64,000 nt of DNA from Panicum virgatum (lineage: Eukaryota; Streptophyta; Magnoliopsida; Poales; Poaceae). Position numbers and translations under genes: made by a program. Position 1 is the first letter of the stretch. Each line of letters opens with the position of its first letter. Where the stretch lies: positions 53,103,441 to 53,167,440 of the forward strand of contig NC_053143.1 of NCBI RefSeq assembly GCF_016808335.1, written 5' to 3'. The notes beneath the pieces are model-generated. The model saw nothing but the letters and a program-made list of their open reading frames with translations. It ran no database searches and was not told the DNA's origin. Shown here piece after piece: positions 32,780 to 42,963 of the stretch.

Positions 32780-33190
32780 TGTTGACACAAAATCGCGCCA
32801 ACACACTCGAATGCGCTAGAATGCGCGAATGATCATCAAAACGATCAACACCCGCGAAACCCTGGGTAGACCGGTCTGACCGGTTTCGCCGACCGGTCTG
32901 ACCGGTGCAGGCAGGGGCTCGCTGGAAACCTAGAACAGCGAGCTCGGGAGGGACCCCGTCGGAGCTCGTGATCGTAGGGTTACTCTAAGGTCGGCAGGCC
33001 ACTCAAAACGTCTTCAAACGCCGCCGGGACGAAGGAAGAAAGCAATCTAGGGTTGGAAAAGGATAGGGTTTGAGAGATAAAAGTAATGCGATATTTTGTA
33101 TTGATTCGATTGGGAATTCCCTCAATCGGCCTTAGCCTTTATATTTATAGGCCGGGGAAGACGTACCCCTTCACGAGTAGGATTACATGG
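32780..33190 (-). repeat. Extra partial LTR next to the Gypsy-1 5' LTR
   Basis: Begins TGTTGACACA as the full LTR does and runs to GTAGGATTACATGG, where it stops and a second TGTTGACACAG begins at 33193. It lacks the outer part of the LTR (minisatellite side). On the coding strand, the extra copy sits between the complete 5' LTR and the primer-binding site. Confidence 0.88.
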
Positions 33191-33192
33191 TG

Positions 33193-33720
33193 TGTTGACA
33201 CAGAATCGCGCCAACACACTCGAATGCGCTAGAACGCGCGAACGATCGTCAAAACGATCAACACCCGCGAAACCCTGGGTAGACCGGTCTGACCGGTTTC
33301 GCCGACCGGTCTGACCGGTGCAGGCAGGGGCTCGCTGGAAACCTAGAACAACGAGCTCGGGAGGGACCCCGTCGGAGCTCGTGATCGTAGGGTTGCTCTG
33401 AGGTCGGCAAGCCACTCAGAACGTCTTCAAACGCCGCCGGGACAAAGGAAGAAAGCAATCTAGGGTTGGAAAAGGATAGGGTTTGAGAGATAAAAGTAAT
33501 GCGATTTTTTGTATTGATTCGATTGGGAATTCCCTCAATCGGCCTTAGCCTTTATATTTATAGGCCAGGGAAGACGTACCCCTTCACGAGTAGGATTACA
33601 TGAGGATTCTTTACAAAAAACCTAATTCTACTCGGACTGTACAGAGCCGACCGGTCTGACCGGCCGGCTCGACCGGTCAGACCGGTCAGCCTCAGCAGAT
33701 GCCAAATTTGGCTGTCAATA
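33193..33720 (-). repeat. Gypsy-1 5' LTR (528 bp)
   Basis: Full-length LTR with one minisatellite unit (about 33649-33690) instead of three. It ends GGCTGTCAATA, so the terminal CA is mutated to TA. Confidence 0.92.
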
Positions 33721-34304
33721 CCACTGAATCTTTTTTAGTTCCCTATATTAATACGGCCGTTGTCAATATTTTCTCATTGGTCTTACCTTTGATTCTTTTG
33801 AGCTACCACAAAATTTGGTAACTCCCTAATTATAATTTTCTGGTCTCGGTAGTACCTCTTGATACATACCAAGGAGTAAAAAAAAAAACTCAAATCAGTA
33901 TTCTATACCACTAATGAAGTAGGCAGTTCCATGTCCTTGTGGCATATGCATTAAGCATTGGAGCGGTAAAAAACTCAAATTAGTATTCATGGGCAACCTT
34001 GTCAAGACGTTGAGACTGGACCTGCTGGAGTTCAAATCATACAGCACTAAGTACTGGAGATGGTAGAAAGGAAAAATTCTGGTACTTGTCACGGAGAAAG
34101 GACAGGGTGGTCAGGGATGAACTAATAATGCACCAGAGTTGGACCTGGGGCTTCAGGCCTGTGGAGGATGGACTCAGTTCAGCAGATGGCTAGCTTTGTA
34201 CAATTATGGGATTTGGTGGAGCAGGTGGAAAGATCAGACTGCCTGAAAATGAAATGGCAAGTATATACTACGAAATCAACCCATGACATTCAATTTTCAG
34301 GCTA
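33721..34304. repeat. Segmental repeat copy B, right part
   Basis: CCACTGAATCTTTTTTAGTT continues copy B after the Gypsy-1 insertion. It corresponds to 17410-18085 of copy A with several deletions. Confidence 0.75.
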
Positions 34305-34704
34305 CAGTACCACTGTTGCGTTCCGGGTATGACAATATGCCAAGCTCAAGCAGAAGGGAAGCACAAATTCTCATGATCTTGTTCTTCGACTGGTTTCAGT
34401 GTCACAAAGACTGCATGCGTATTACTACTTTCTCATGGTTCTGGTCATCTTCTCTTGCAAACAAGCGCGAACTGTTCCCGACAGCAGCAGAATCTGTTGT
34501 GGTCACGTCGTTCTGTTCAAGAGTTCAGAGTTGCTGCAATGCCCAATGCACAGTAAAGTTGAAGCACCTCTAGATTTAATCATGTATGGATTCCCTTGAG
34601 TGCTCGGTACAATGGCTGCCACTATGAACTGACACCTGAAGATTCGGCTGATTGTGTCTTCACTCATCAGGTGCAGCGACTAGCGATAAGCATCTGAAGC
34701 TTAA
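34305..34704. other. Sequence without supported gene
   Basis: Two overlapping short open frames, no domain recognised. Directly abuts the T-run of a LINE. Confidence 0.35.
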
Positions 34705-35123
34705 TTTTTTTAGAAAAGGGAAACTTTATTAATTTCAAGTTTGATACATCGAGGTGATACATCGCCTTGAAATGTTCCCGGCCTTTGTCCTAATGACACA
34801 CAACCCTACAAAAAAGTTTTTGATAGAAGTCAAGCACATTAATAGCTGTCAATCTTAAGACTAGACTGCCACCCATGCACCCGAGCAAAAAAGTCCTTGG
34901 CCACCTGGGCCAAAAAATGCGACGCCGCCACAAGGGTGTCCTGCGAAGAGGGCCGTTGTAGGATAGCCCATGTTCGTAGCCAATGTGTAGTCGCGAAGAT
35001 AACCTGCAAGAAAGAATGTTTTTTTGTTATCAAATATCGCTGCATTTCTGCAGCGCCAAACAGACCAACAAAGGGCTACAGCACCTACAAGGACAAGTGG
35101 TTTGTAATCTTTTGGTACACCAT

Positions 35124-35603
35124 TCAACCAGTTTCCAAACATATTAGATACACTACTTGGTTTAGGCAAACCCCAAGCCGCGTAGACCGAGCCCATACCA
35201 GCCGTGTAACGTGGCAATCAAAGAAAAGATATTGTATTGTCTCATCTTCATAACAAAAGTAGCATTGTTGGCTCCCTTGCCAATTACGTCTTGCCAGGTT
35301 GTCTTTTGTAAGTATGACTCCCCGTTTTAGGTACCATAGAAAGATCTTGATCTTGAGTGGGATTTTAAATTTCCAAAGCTTTTTGTTTGTATTTGGGATA
35401 TTCTGATGCATTAGTCCGAGGTAATGTGATTTTACTGTAAAAACACCTACCTGGTCTAGATTCCATTTGAAATCATCTTGTTCGTGTTTAAGTGTAATAT
35501 TAGCTAGGCGTGCAGCAAGGTTATTCGACATTACTAATTTGCTACCAATTAGATCTCTTCGCCAAGATAGATTGGGGGTACCTGAACTCAGTACCTCAGC
35601 CAC
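35124..35603 (-). pseudogene. LINE C-terminal zf-RVT-type region
   Basis: Contains KFKIPLKIKIFLWYLKRGVI and a Cys/His cluster CYFCYEDETIQYLFFDCHVT, the zinc-binding reverse-transcriptase-associated domain common in plant LINE proteins. Frame ends at 35124 and text continues in another frame to about 34861. Confidence 0.75.
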
Positions 35604-35925
35604 CGTATCCTGTTTTTTGTGAACTATGTTATAAAATTGTGGGTATTGTTCGTAAAGGGATCTAATACCTTACCATGCATCTTCCCAAAATCTTATCTGA
35701 GACCCATCCTTAATGATGAAGGTGCCGAATTTTAAGAAGTTTGCTTTGACTTTCATTAGGATTGCCTGGAAATGTGAATCCCCACTCTTCCATTGGACTT
35801 GTACTAAAGGTTTATTCCCTAAGTACTTATTGTGTAGGATTTGCTGTCATGTACCGTTTGTCGTTAGAAAATGATATAGCCACTTACTATGCAGAGCAAT
35901 GTTTTAAGCTCTAGGTTATGTATTC

Positions 35926-37069
35926 CTAGTCCACCGTGATCCTTAGGTTGGCACAGAATACTCCACTTTGCCAAACGGTATTTTCTTTGTTTTCGTCACT
36001 TTGCCAGAAGAATCTAGACCGAAAGTAATCCAGCTTTTTACGAACCTCTTTTGGGATTTCAAAGAAGGACATCATGTACATGGGAAGGCTGCTAAGGACC
36101 GAATTGATGAGTGTCAATCTGCCTCCAGTTGAAAGGTTTTTCCCTTTCCAACTACTGAGACATTACTCAAATCGTTCTTGGATCCTAACCCAATCATTAT
36201 TAGAAAGCATCCTATAGTGGATCGGAATGCCTAAGTATCTGATTGGGAAGTTGCCTGAGTTGCAACCAAATAGTTCCATGTAATGGTTTTTGTAGTTCTT
36301 AGCTTCGCCAAAGCAGAAAATTTCACTTTTGTGAAAATTGATTTTAAGACCAGATAACTGCTCAAAAGTGCAAAGGATGTTCTTCATGTGTTGAGCTTGT
36401 TCCAAATTGTGGTCCATGAATAGTATTGTGTCATCAGCGTACTGTAGGATAGAAAGCCCACCATCGATTAGGTGTGGCACCACTCCATGTACCTGATCAT
36501 TGGCTTTGACACTATTGATGAGGAGTGAGCATATCTGCTACTATATTGAATAGGATGGGTGAAAGCCGATCTCCCTGTCTCAGCCCTTTCTTCGTTTGAA
36601 AGTAATGACCAATCTCATCATTGACGTTAATCGCCACGCTGCCGCTTGAGATGAACGACTTAATCCACTCAATCCATTTGGGTGAAAAGCCTTTCAACTG
36701 AAGCGTTTGCAATAAGAAGTTCCACTTTACTTTATCGTAGGTATTTTCAAAATCTATTTTGAAGATAACCCCACTCAGATTCTTTTGATGTAACTCATGT
36801 ATGGTCTCGTGTAGAACTATGACTCCCTCTAAAATGTTCCGGCCACGCATAAAAGCTATTTGTGTAGGGCTGATAAGGTGGTCTGCCAGTGAATTAATAC
36901 GGCATGTGGCCACTTTTGTGAATATCTTAAAGCTAACATTCAGCAGGCAGATGGGTCTGTATTGTTGAATTTTATTTGCTTCTCGGGTTTTAGGCAATAA
37001 GGTTATGACACCAAAATTGAGACTGAATAAAGGCAGGTCACCAAAGTGCAGATCATGGAACATGTTCAT
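35926..37069 (-). pseudogene. LINE reverse transcriptase
   Basis: Three frames in succession. 37069-36512 has YRPICLLNVSFKIFTK, TQIAFMRGRNILEG, IFKIDFENTYDKV and KGLRQGDRLSPILFN. 36483-36163 has LQYADDTILF (the YADD catalytic motif), LKINFHKSE and RYLGIPIH. 36117-35926 has MTLINSVLSSLPMYMMSFF. RT primes on nicked target DNA. The usual D in KIDFEKAYD is kept. Confidence 0.85.
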
Positions 37070-37099
37070 CAGGTCACCTTTGATGACTTCCCAAAAATG

Positions 37100-37432
37100 C
37101 TAGTCGAACTCAACAGGGAAGCCATCCGGGCCTGGTGCTTTGTTGTGTTCCATGTTAAAAATCGCTTCCCGGATCTCCTTTTCAGTGAACGGAGCCGTGA
37201 GAAACTCATTTTCTGTTTGATTGACTTGAGGGATATCATCCCTCATATTTTTCAGGCTGAAGTGGTTGTCCTCCGGTGGTCCAAACAGGTCTTTATAGAA
37301 CTTGGTGATATACTCTTTGAGGTTTTGTTGACCCTCTATCCCCCCCCCCTCATGTTCTAGTGAGAAAATACGCTTCTTTCGATGTTTGCCATTAGCAATC
37401 ATCTGGAAGTATCTAGTATTGTTATCCCCCAA
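37100..37432 (-). pseudogene. LINE segment between endonuclease and RT
   Basis: GDNNTRYFQMIANGKHRKKR and NMEHNKAPGPDGFPVEF, the conserved text before RT in plant LINEs. A C-run at about 37341-37351 encodes glycines. Confidence 0.8.
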
Positions 37433-37606
37433 AAGGACATCAGTTGCTTTGGCTCATTGATAAAACCTAAGCTCTTCTTCCTGTAGAAGTTTTATTAGGT
37501 CATCACGAGCAGTCTCCAACTGGTCTCTCTCTCCTTGAGATGATTTCTTATTTCAGCTTGAGTGTCTAGGTTAGTCACAATCTTTTGTAGGTTTTCCTTT
37601 TGGGCT

Positions 37607-38510
37607 TTATACACCCCCATGGTGATGGCGTGCCCATCCCCACAGGTGTTTTCTAAGTGCCCCTATTTTTCTATTCCAACATTGAACCGAATTTTGCCCC
37701 ACAACTGATTGAATCCAGATTTCTTTGACTTTTTCTTTAAAGTCCTCATGAGACAACCAACTGAGTTCCATCTTGAACTGTTCAGGATGTCCCGAAAAAT
37801 CTGGATCACCGGTCTCTAAAAGCAGCGGAGTGTGATCCGATACCCCTCTGTCTAATGCGTGTAACGTTACCAATGGATATTTGAGTTCCCATTCAGTTGT
37901 CATCAAAACCCTGTCAAGTTTTTCATAGGTAGGATCTGTTAGTTTGCCCAGTTGAATTGTCGACCTGTCAACTCTATCTCCCGAAGATCAAAACTATCTA
38001 TGGCAGCATTGAATAGGAATGGCCATCGGGGATTAAAGTTATCTTTGTTTTTTTCTTTGATGTGTCTCATGATATTAAAATCTCCCCCGATTAAGGTTGG
38101 CAATGTATTTTGTTGACAGGTGCGAACAAGCTCGGACAAAAAGGCTGATTTAAAATCCTCCTATGCTGGGCCGTAGACTGCCATTAGAAACCATTTGAAA
38201 TCATCTTATTTGTTGCGGAGATGGAATTTTATGAAAAATTCCCCTTCCACTATTAAAGATAAGTCAAGGATTAAGGAGTTCACCCCCAGAAGAATGCCAC
38301 CCGAATGTCCACTTGGCGGTAGACAATGCCAAACGAAATCCGCACCTCCCGAAAGTCGGTTAAGGTTGGCTATAGACATGTCTTGTTTCCCGGTCTCCAT
38401 GACGGCGACAAAGTCAAGGTTGTGATCTCTGATAGCTTCTGATATATACCGGTATTTAGTCAAGTCTGATAGACCTCTGCTATTCCAATAGAAGCCTTTA
38501 ATGGGGAAAT
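37607..38510 (-). pseudogene. LINE AP-type endonuclease domain
   Basis: Starts near 38510 (FYWNSRGLSDLTK). Conserved residues of the exonuclease-endonuclease-phosphatase fold are visible: VAVMETG (Glu), GGDFNIMR (Asp, Asn) and SDHTPLLLE (Asp, His). Interrupted by stops near 38206, 38155 and 37939. The enzyme nicks target DNA to start reverse transcription. Confidence 0.8.
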
Positions 38511-38571
38511 TCCTTTTTTAGTTTTTTGGGCTCTCTTTCTAGCCTTCTCATTTTTCGATGATGATTTAGAT

Positions 38572-39500
38572 TTACGACCAGATACCTAGGTCACATATTT
38601 TTGTGCCAAGGTCCAAGTCATCCAAATCAACATTCGTTATGTCTTTCACTAAGCGGGAAAGAAGACTACTGTCATCTTCAGAGTCCTCCCCATCGCTTAA
38701 AGAAAAGGGATTAACTTCACCACTACTAGCTGTACCAGCTTTTGGTTGAACTTTGATTTTGTCTATTTTGATGTGTTTCAACGCATTGTAGGAAACTTTA
38801 ATTGTCTTTGGAGTGCTACCCATAGAAATTCCTATCAAATTTAAATTTGAAGTACAGGTATCAATTGGTGACTTACCTGTATTTTTAGGCTTGTTGGGAC
38901 CTTTCTGTGGAGTTGCCACCGAGCTGTCTAATTTCCTTTCCGCAGCTCTTCTTGTGGCCTTATCCATCACTAGCTCGTCCACTGCAGAATACGAGTAGTT
39001 AGTCCGCGTACTCCGACGTTTCCCATCAATAAAAACTGAACCAATCTCATCACTAGACTGGTCATTACCTGCCATGTTGTTGGATGGAGTCGAAACAACA
39101 GTCATGGGCGCCTCCTGTGACTGACCAAACTCCATCCGAACAGGCGACATTCCTTTGTGTAGTTGGTCCGGCTGTATTAGGCGGTGTTCCAACTGCATCC
39201 AATATGGTTTGTGATTTCAGTCTATCTTGGTTTTGAAACGACAGCATGGATGGGGAGCACTCACCTTATATAGTAGATGCCCCGATGGTGGAGACCTGCG
39301 GCTTGCTCTTCCGAGCATCGGCCGATGTCGACTTCTCTTCCATCTCTCTTGTCACTGCCAGCTTGTCTAGGGGGCCAGACTGAGAGAGCATGGCAGTAGC
39401 CATCTCCTTTTGTGCCGCAGAGCTTAATGTCTGATCGAAGTCTGTCCAATGAATCCATCCAAAAATGGCCGACTGAAATAAGCGATAGACTGCAAAATCC
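38572..39500 (-). pseudogene. LINE ORF1 remnant
   Basis: Frame 39198-38572 encodes a charged protein with SSDEIGSVFIDGKRRS and acidic DLDDLDLG. Upstream text in other frames (about 39502-39266, MDFAVYRLFQ...) may be its N-terminus after a stop. There is no clear CCHC knuckle, so the assignment rests mainly on position upstream of the endonuclease. Confidence 0.5.
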
Positions 39501-39659
39501 ACGCTGCAGAGCGACCTGGTGGTGCCCGTGCGTGAGTGCAGTTGCTGGCGGGGCTAGAAGGGGAAGGACGGGCACTGGGAGAGCACGACGGAAGCCAGCG
39601 CACGGCGGACGCAAGCGGCGGCGGCGGAGGCGGCGCTGTCTGCAGGAGGAAAGATGCCT

Positions 39660-41830
39660 TAGGCACTGGACTGGCCTCCGGGAGTCGCCGGCGCTCGGGC
39701 GAGCCATGGCGTGCGGCGGAGACGGCGCTCTCGCGCCCCCACGGGGTGGACGGTGTTTGGGATACCGTCCGGGAGGACGGTGTTTCAAATACCGTCCACC
39801 CCCTGGGTACCCGTAGACCGTAGGATCAGATTTCTGCGGTCAAGATCGATGAGCCTCTTCCTCTTCCTCTATGAACGCTGATAGAACACACCTCTCGCGC
39901 ATTGCTGGCCAAAGCTCCGCCGGCCAGGGCCCGCTCCTCTCTCATGGGGTCCTCGCCGCTGCACACAGAGTGGCCATGGTCTTGCGTTGCTCGGTTGGCC
40001 GGCGGCGACGAAGACAAGGCCAGCGACAACTCAGAAACCAGAGAGGCGCGCCATGGCGGTCCCCGTCCAGGAACGCCGAGCAGCAGCTCCTTCCTTTCCA
40101 TGGACCTCCCTGGGACAGGAGCCAGCACGAACAAGCTGGCAGCGCAGCTGTGCAGGCGGTGGTGTGCGTCCAGGAACGATTGTTTTGATTTGATTAGCAG
40201 TTGGGCTAGTTTCCCGTGCTCTGTCCAGCGAACTCGCTCAAGAGGTAGAATAATGAATCCACCGTTCCTGAGGAAACAATTTGCACTCTCCGCAGAGAGG
40301 ATTCTGACGAAGCCATGGCGCTCGCTCACCGTCGTTCCCCATGAGCGGTGGTGAACTGGAGCTCAATGCGGTTGCAGAAGGGCTAAGAGGGGTCGGAGCG
40401 CACGACGCCACCAGTGACTCGTGCGGCGGCGGAGGAAAGGTCTCCGTGAGGAACGCCGTCGCAGGCGGGGGCCGCCTGGACTCGCCGGCGCCCGGGCGTG
40501 CGGCGGAGATGGCAGCATGGCGCGATTTGAGGGGGACGGTGTTTGCGACACAGACCGGGTGGACGGTATTTGAAATACCGTCCACCCCTGGGTGCGTCGG
40601 AGCCGTCGGATCAAACATGTACGGCTCAGATCGGCGTTTTGTCAGAGAGTCCTCCCATTCCTTCCTCCCGAGGCTTGGAGTTCGATCAGGCCGCTCGCTT
40701 CCGATCGGTCGCCGTCCCCTGGCTCCTCGCTGCTGCACGGCACGGCGCAGTGTCTACCGGCCGCGTTCATCGTCCGCCCCCGTCGCCCGAGATCTGCCCT
40801 ATGTTGTCGATCGCCGTCAGCGTCTGCGTGCCGCCGGCGCCGCAGGTGATGGCCACGAACAAGACCAGCTTGTCCACGCTCACCAGAGACTCCTCCCCGT
40901 GCACCGGCGGCTTGAATGTGCTTGTCAACCAGGAGCTAGGGGGAGAAGACGGCGACGGCGGCGGCGTAGTCGCCGGTACTGCTCCTGCCATTGGGAAGGC
41001 GGTACTTTTATCGACGGTGGGCACCGTGGCGTGGGCGCCGCGCGCGAGCATCGACTCCTCAAGCTCGTTCTCTCCATCCGGTGCTCCTGCGTGATGACGA
41101 CGGCGAGGGGTTGGAGGAGATCGAAGCAGGAGGAGCCTGTTGGGCGGCGTGGCTGACGCGGCGCGAGAAGCTTGTCTGCCTGTGCCCGACGATCACGACA
41201 AGGACGTGCGATGATGCAGAGGTGGACGGTATTTGAAACATCATCCACCCCCTGGGTGTTTATTGGCCGTCCGATGGATCCTGTGCGGCCGAGATCGGCG
41301 CATCGCAAGAGACGATTCTTCCTCTTCCTCGCGAGACCTGGGAGTTCGATGGGTGGCCTTCACCGGCCTCGCGTACGCCGAGGCAAATCCATCAGGGCAG
41401 GGCCGCTCCTCCGCCGCCCGGCCGTCCCCCGGCGGGGGCTTCTGGTTCTCCGGCCGGTGTACTGTGTACAGGAGAGGGGGCGGAAGGTGCTTGTAGAAAT
41501 TCCCTTGCCCCGTCGAAGCCTTCTTCCGCTTGCCATCCGGTTACCTTCTTCTTCCCAGCCTCTTCTGTTCTTGGCTGTAGTTGATCATGGAAGCAGTGTT
41601 GGGCACGTACGGATGGTTCCTTCAGCAGAATTCCGCTTCAGCTTTTCTCATGCACGTCCGGTCGATTGCCGTCCCTGCCGCCAGCCGGTAAGAGCTTGGC
41701 TTCAACAAGAGACTACTGTACTTGCAGGCTTTAAGTTTGGATCCAGGACGATTAAGCTCAAACGTCTGGTTCTTCAGTTGGGCAGATGCATTCATGTCAG
41801 GAATCGAGGACGTCCATTTGGTTAGATTTG
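39660..41830. repeat. GC-rich repeat array 2 with palindromic cores
   Basis: The same modules as array 1. Cores lie at about 39742-39850, 40531-40636 and 41220-41300, preceded by CGCCGGCGCTCGGGCGAGCC-type modules at 39685 and 40485. Long overlapping open frames exist on both strands and are not called. Confidence 0.7.
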
Positions 41831-42963
41831 TACCAGTAAGTTAGGCAGCAATAATTGCACGTGAATTCAGGTAATTGCAGCATGCTCATGCTAATCACCT
41901 AGCTCCATGGGGCTTATATACTTAACGATAGTTTTGTTTGTTAGTCTACTCTTCTGTGCTGTTCAGGCTTCTGATTCTCGATGCTCTGTTGGATAGTAGT
42001 ATTATTAACTATTAAGCTCACTATCAATATTTCCGTGTGTCTGTGAACCGCATTGTACTGCATTTTTGCTTGGTAAACTGTCACCGGGATCGAGTCAAAT
42101 ACTAGAAGCATGAATGTTACTCTGATATTGATTTGTGTTCCTTGTAACAATGGTGACATGGGACCTGTTGCTCCTGGTCAGAAAAAGAGTACTCTACCAA
42201 TAGTAGTTGGGTGGTTCACATATATAGAGGTGTAATTTTGGTCGTTGTTGGAGAAAAATTGAAGTATGGACCGTCATTGCAGACTAAGAACAGGATAATT
42301 TATTTCTTACACAGTCTCCACCGTCATGTAAGTCTCATGGTAGTAATAAGGTGTGCTGATTATGCCTCTAAGTCAGAAATTACCATTTATTAGCAGTAGC
42401 ATTTCAAAAATTACAACACCAGAGACACATGATCAACCTGTATATTTGTTCCATAAATCTTGGCATACATGTTTCATAATGCCTCACTTGCTTCACATAT
42501 CCAAAAAAAAATATGTAAACACCTATCTAAACTCGATCAGCTTCTGTCCCTAGTAATTCTTCCTAGATCACTATTACTTTATCTAGATGTGCTTTGCATC
42601 CCACACCGGTATTTCTTATTGCTTTGTCATTTACAATAGGTCGGACAATTGGGGTTTGTTTCGATGATCTTCTTTTCAATTTATTATATTGATTTTTGTT
42701 CTGTGCAGTAGCTACCTTTCACGACATTTGACCAAGCAACATTGGAAATATAGCTAGACATGGTCTCCACATTCAAGCGACATTGGAGTTGCAGCTTGCC
42801 ATTGTCTTTTGCACTCCTGGATCATAATATGCTGGAATCATTAACCAAGAGTTTGTCTATTCTTCTCATTATGATATATTTAACCAAAAGATACAGCGCC
42901 TCCCGTTAATTACCACTGATCATCAGGGCCACCACACCAGAGGAATTCTTCGTCAAGGGTCTT
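41831..42963 (+). promoter_or_regulatory. Upstream region of the GRAS gene
   Basis: AT-rich, no ORF of note. It should hold the promoter and 5' UTR. An acceptor-like CATCAG at 42923-42928 shortly before the start, and another CTGTGCAG at about 42702-42709, would allow a 5' UTR intron, as many GRAS/SCL genes have, but no donor was fixed. Confidence 0.4.

Larger units (their letters stand above)
24408..33720 (-). mobile_element. Gypsy-1: Ty3/gypsy Tat-type LTR retrotransposon, TSD CCACT
   Basis: 9.3-kb element flanked by CCACT at 24403-24407 and 33721-33725. Left LTR 24408-24979; right side holds a full LTR (33193-33720) and an additional partial LTR (32780-33190). On the minus strand the order is gag, protease, reverse transcriptase, RNase H, second RNase H, integrase. 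The second RNase H between RT-RNase H and integrase, and the absence of a chromodomain, fit the Tat lineage. A TGG-starting primer site lies at about 32757-32777 and a purine tract next to the left LTR (plus-strand 24980-24999). Several frameshifts and stops make it defective. The right terminus reads TA instead of CA. Confidence 0.92.
34705..39500 (-). mobile_element. L1-type non-LTR retrotransposon (LINE), degenerate
   Basis: On the minus strand: ORF1 remains, endonuclease, reverse transcriptase, zf-RVT-type C-terminus, then a short A tail (plus-strand T-run at 34705-34711). The 5' limit is approximate, because ORF1-like sequence is traceable to about 39500 where GC-rich array sequence begins. 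AGCTTAA occurs on the left flank (34698-34704) and at about 39419-39425 but is too short to prove a target duplication. Many stops and frameshifts are present. Confidence 0.85.

Noticed and set aside
39419..39425. AGCTTAA as LINE target duplication with 34698-34704
   Set aside because: Seven bases only, and ORF1-like sequence extends beyond 39425, so it may be chance.
39412..41825. Long open frames up to 271 codons in array 2
   Set aside because: Same reasons as for array 1: overlapping frames on both strands and repeat content.
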